Below, one piece after another: positions 61,806 through 64,000 of a stretch of 64,000 nt of DNA. This DNA comes from Thalassotalea fonticola (lineage in GTDB: Bacteria > Pseudomonadota > Gammaproteobacteria > Enterobacterales > Alteromonadaceae). The stretch covers positions 4,464,001 through 4,528,000 of the forward strand of contig NZ_CP136600.1 of NCBI RefSeq assembly GCF_032911225.1, written 5' to 3'. Under the pieces are notes generated by a model. It was not told the DNA's origin, did no database searches, and saw only the letters and a program-made list of their open reading frames with translations. Position 1 is the first letter of the stretch. Every line of letters begins with the position of its first letter. The translations under genes and the position numbers were made by a program.

Positions 61806-61868
61806 AACACTTCCTCAAAGTGGCTAAACATTGAGGGGTGAGGTTATCACTTTAATTATAACGACCGC
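61806..61868 (+). repeat. Duplicated 63-bp leader before tRNA-Arg copy 2
   Basis: The 63 bp before tRNA-Arg copy 2 match 62024-62086 before copy 3 with one difference (G or A in GAGGRGTGAG). The leader contains a small CACTT/AAGTG hairpin and ends in TATAACGACCGC, in which TATAAC could be a -10 element. Confidence 0.75.
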
Positions 61869-61945
61869 GGACGCGTAGCTCAGCTGGATAGAGTACCTGG
61901 CTACGAACCAGGCGGTCGCAGGTTCGACTCCTGCCGCGTCCGCCA
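61869..61945 (+). tRNA. tRNA-Arg (anticodon ACG), copy 2
   Basis: The 77 bases are identical to tRNA-Arg copy 1, including the encoded CCA. Confidence 0.98.
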
Positions 61946-61951
61946 CATTAG

Positions 61952-61996
61952 AAGGCCCTATTTTATCGGAAGATAAATTAGGGCCTTTGCTTTTAT
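61952..61996 (+). terminator. Terminator after tRNA-Arg copy 2
   Basis: A stem of about 16 pairs with one mismatch (61952-61967 with 61972-61987) and a GGAA tetraloop, followed by a T-rich tail. Confidence 0.8.
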
Positions 61997-62023
61997 TGAG
62001 GTCATTGTATTTTGGCTTTTAGT

Positions 62024-62086
62024 AACACTTCCTCAAAGTGGCTAAACATTGAGGAGTGAGGTTATCACTTTAATTATAACGACCGC
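62024..62086 (+). repeat. Duplicated 63-bp leader before tRNA-Arg copy 3
   Basis: Second copy of the leader at 61806-61868, one base different. Leader plus tRNA were evidently duplicated as a unit. Confidence 0.75.
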
Positions 62087-62163
62087 GGACGCGTAGCTCA
62101 GCTGGATAGAGTACCTGGCTACGAACCAGGCGGTCGCAGGTTCGACTCCTGCCGCGTCCGCCA
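62087..62163 (+). tRNA. tRNA-Arg (anticodon ACG), copy 3
   Basis: The 77 bases are identical to copies 1 and 2. This copy abuts the 119-bp repeat array, whose units reproduce its 3' half. Confidence 0.98.
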
Positions 62164-63095
62164 CATTTACAATAAACCGATCCTGTGATCGGTTTTTTGT
62201 TTTTTGAAATATAAAAATATAAGTACCTGGCGCTAATACAAAGGCCAGGCGGTCGCAGGTTCGACTCCTGCCGCGTCCGCCACATTTACAATAAACCGAT
62301 CCTGTGATCGGTTTTTTGTTTTTTGAAATATAAAAATATAAGTACCTAGCGCTAATACAAAGGCCAGGCGGTCGCAGGTTCGACTCCTGCCGCGTCCGCC
62401 ACATTTACAATAAACCGATCCTATGATCGGTTTTTTGTTTTTTGAAATATAAAAATATAAGTACCTAGCGCTAATACAAAGGCCAAGCGGTCGCAGGTTC
62501 GACTCCTGCCGCGTCCGCCACATTTACAATAAACCGATCCTGTGATCGGTTTTTTGTTTTTTGAAATATAAAAATATAAGTACCTAGCGCTAATACAAAG
62601 GCCAGGCGGTCGCAGGTTCGACTCCTGCCGCGTCCGCCACATTTACAATAAACCGATCCTGTGATCGGTTTATTGTTTTTTGAAATATAAAAATATAAGT
62701 ACCTAGCGCCAATACAAAGGCCAGGCGGTCGCAGGTTCGACTCCTGCCGCGTCCGCCACATTTACAATAAACCGATCCTGTGATCGGTTTTTTGTTTTTT
62801 GAAATATAAAAATATAAGTACCTAGCGCTAATACAAAGGCCAGGCGGTCGCAGGCTCGACTCCTGCCGCGTCCGCCACATTTACAATAAACCGATCCTGT
62901 GATCGGTTTTTTGTTTTTTGAAATATAAAAATATAAGTACCTAGCGCTAATACAAAGGCCAGACGGTCGCAGGTTCGACTCCTGCCGCGTCCGCCACATT
63001 TACAATAAACCGATCTTGTGATCGGTTTTTTGTTTTCTGAAATATAAAAATATAAGTACCTGGCGCTAATACAAAGGCCAGGCGGTCGTAGGTTC
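62164..63095 (+). repeat. Tandem array of 119-bp units carrying tRNA-Arg 3' halves
   Basis: Seven complete units (ending in CCA at 62282, 62401, 62520, 62639, 62758, 62877 and 62996) and a partial eighth (62997-63095) follow each other with no spacers and an exact 119-bp period. Each unit has, in order, a terminator hairpin (CCGATC/GATCGG then T6 in most), an AT-rich stretch, AGTACCTGG or AGTACCTAG (5' strand of the anticodon stem), a 14-base loop CGCTAATACAAAGG in place of the 7-base anticodon loop, then CCAGGCGG, the full T arm, the 3' acceptor strand, discriminator and CCA of tRNA-Arg. The 5' acceptor strand and D arm are absent, so no unit can fold as a whole tRNA. Units differ at only a few positions. 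The eighth breaks off in the T loop, after GGTTC. Confidence 0.93.
62174..62203 (+). terminator. Terminator after tRNA-Arg copy 3 (first of eight in the array)
   Basis: Stem AAACCGATC/GATCGGTTT (62174-62182, 62187-62195) with loop CTGT and six T. The same hairpin recurs every 119 bp through the array (the sixth T is lost in unit 5). Confidence 0.88.
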
Positions 63096-63180
63096 TAGTT
63101 TCTATTCCTTCCCCCTCGTTTCTTTTACGTTTCCTTGCTAAAATATTAGTATCTTTCAAATACCTAAGTAATTTTACCGA

Positions 63181-64000
63181 ATGGCAATAAACTGGTTCCC
63201 AGGGCATATGCATAAAGCCCAAAAAGAAATCAAAGAAATTATTAACCAAATTGATGTAGTTATTGAAGTTTGCGATGCACGACTGCCATTTAGCAGTGAA
63301 AACCCAATGATCACTGATATTCGGGGTGATAAGCCGCTTATTAAGATCCTCAATAAAAGTGACTTGGCCGACGCTGAGTTAACTAAAGTATGGATAGATT
63401 ATTTTCATTCGCAGCATAATGTCAAAGCCATTGCATTAACAACGGAAGAGCCAAGTGGCGCTAAAAATATTGCCGCATTAATCCGTAAACTTGCTCCGCA
63501 TAAAAATGAAGACGGAAAGCAAATTAACGCAATGATCATGGGGATCCCTAATGTAGGTAAATCCACATTAATTAACACTCTGGTTGGTAAAACAAAAGCT
63601 AAAGTTGGTAACGAGCCGGCAGTGACTAAAGCTCAACAACGTATTCGTTTAGAAGAGGGCGTGTATTTATATGACACACCAGGCATGTTGTGGCCTAAAA
63701 TTGATAATGAGAATAGCGGCTATCGTCTTGCCGTCTCTGGTGGTATTAAAGATACGGCCTTTGACCATGAAGAAATAGCCTGTTTTGCCGCTGAATATTT
63801 ATTGCAATCTTACCCTGAACTGCTAAAAGAACGTTATAAAATAAGTGAATTGCCTGAACATGAAGTCGAGTTTTTGGAAGAGCTTGGTCGCAAGCGTGGC
63901 GCGGTAAGAAGTGGTGGGCATGTTGACTTTCATAAAGCTTCTGAAATATTAGTGAATGAAATTCGTGATAAAACCTTGGGCAATATAACGTTTGAAACCC
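63181..64000 (+). CDS. ylqF: YlqF/RbgA-family ribosome-assembly GTPase, 3' end cut by window
   Basis: The ATG at 63181 starts MAINWFPGHMHKAQ, the typical beginning of the YlqF/YawG family, and the frame is open to the window edge (273 codons). It is a circularly permuted GTPase: the G4 motif NKSD comes before G1 GIPNVGKST and G3 DTPGM. In Bacillus the relative RbgA matures the 50S subunit; the gammaproteobacterial branch is less studied. The last visible part is the C-terminal helical region (ELPEHEVEFLEELGRKRGAVRSGG). The gene follows the tRNA-Arg repeat array by 85 bp. Confidence 0.9.
   Translation, partial: MAINWFPGHMHKAQKEIKEIINQIDVVIEVCDARLPFSSENPMITDIRGDKPLIKILNKSDLADAELTKVWIDYFHSQHNVKAIALTTEEPSGAKNIAALIRKLAPHKNEDGKQINAMIMGIPNVGKSTLINTLVGKTKAKVGNEPAVTKAQQRIRLEEGVYLYDTPGMLWPKIDNENSGYRLAVSGGIKDTAFDHEEIACFAAEYLLQSYPELLKERYKISELPEHEVEFLEELGRKRGAVRSGGHVDFHKASEILVNEIRDKTLGNITFET

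Noticed and set aside
62164..63095. CRISPR array
   Set aside because: The 119-bp units are contiguous with no variable spacers, contain tRNA sequence and have no cas genes nearby.
62042..63249. Set of minus-strand ORFs of 71-120 residues with near-identical sequence
   Set aside because: They are antisense to tRNA-Arg sequence and the 119-bp repeats, shift frame from unit to unit and have no ribosome-binding sites. They are artefacts of repeated tRNA sequence.

Overview
This window is a stretch of gammaproteobacterial core chromosome. Gene content, gene order and AT-rich codon use fit a marine Alteromonadales bacterium, most likely Colwelliaceae (Colwellia or Thalassotalea type). The family assignment is inference from synteny and style; no marker search was possible.

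Layout. 1-2.8 kb (minus strand): an exported S1C serine protease cut by the window edge, the DEAD-box helicase gene srmB and flavodoxin fldB. 3.1-8.5 kb (plus): dsbC, recJ, prfB (RF2, with its programmed +1 frameshift) and lysS, the E. coli order except that xerD is missing between fldB and dsbC. 8.6-12.1 kb is the most accessory-looking part: a PQQ-type sugar dehydrogenase, an M23 lipoprotein and a leucine-rich-repeat lipoprotein. 12.4-16.4 kb: slyD, ygfZ, sdhE-ygfX and nadB. 16.5-25.9 kb: the envelope-stress operon rpoE-rseABC, then lepA-lepB-rnc-era-recO-pdxJ-acpS, followed by a lone glycosyltransferase. 27.3-40.3 kb: barA (minus), then rlmD-relA-mazG, two uncharacterised genes, yjbQ (minus), pyrG and eno. 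40.4-50.2 kb: an unknown gene, ftsB-ispD-ispF-truD-surE-pcm-yqaA-nlpD-rpoS, and mutS convergent with rpoS. 50.5-61.2 kb: recA (with a LexA box), metA (with MetJ boxes), metH, recX, alaS, lysC and csrA. 61.4-63.1 kb: tRNA-Ser(GCU), three tRNA-Arg(ACG) genes and a tandem array of tRNA-Arg 3' halves. The window closes inside a YlqF/RbgA-type GTPase gene.

How the genes connect. Several global regulators lie close together: sigma-E with its anti-sigma system, RelA (stringent response), BarA and CsrA (both ends of the Bar/Uvr-Csr cascade), RpoS, and RecA under LexA. Most other genes are housekeeping genes for translation, RNA processing, DNA repair, isoprenoid and methionine synthesis.

Most notable observations. 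(1) Just after the third tRNA-Arg gene there are seven complete and one partial head-to-tail copies of an exactly 119-bp unit. Each unit carries a Rho-independent terminator plus the anticodon stem, T arm and 3' acceptor strand of tRNA-Arg, with an enlarged anticodon loop. It resembles in principle the tyrT/rtT repeats of E. coli. (2) An uncharacterised 385-residue protein made of two homologous halves lies behind four Pho-box-like half-sites at exact 11-bp spacing, which suggests a new phosphate-regulon member. (3) There is a pair of accessory lipoproteins, one with about 15 LRRs of strict 21-residue period.
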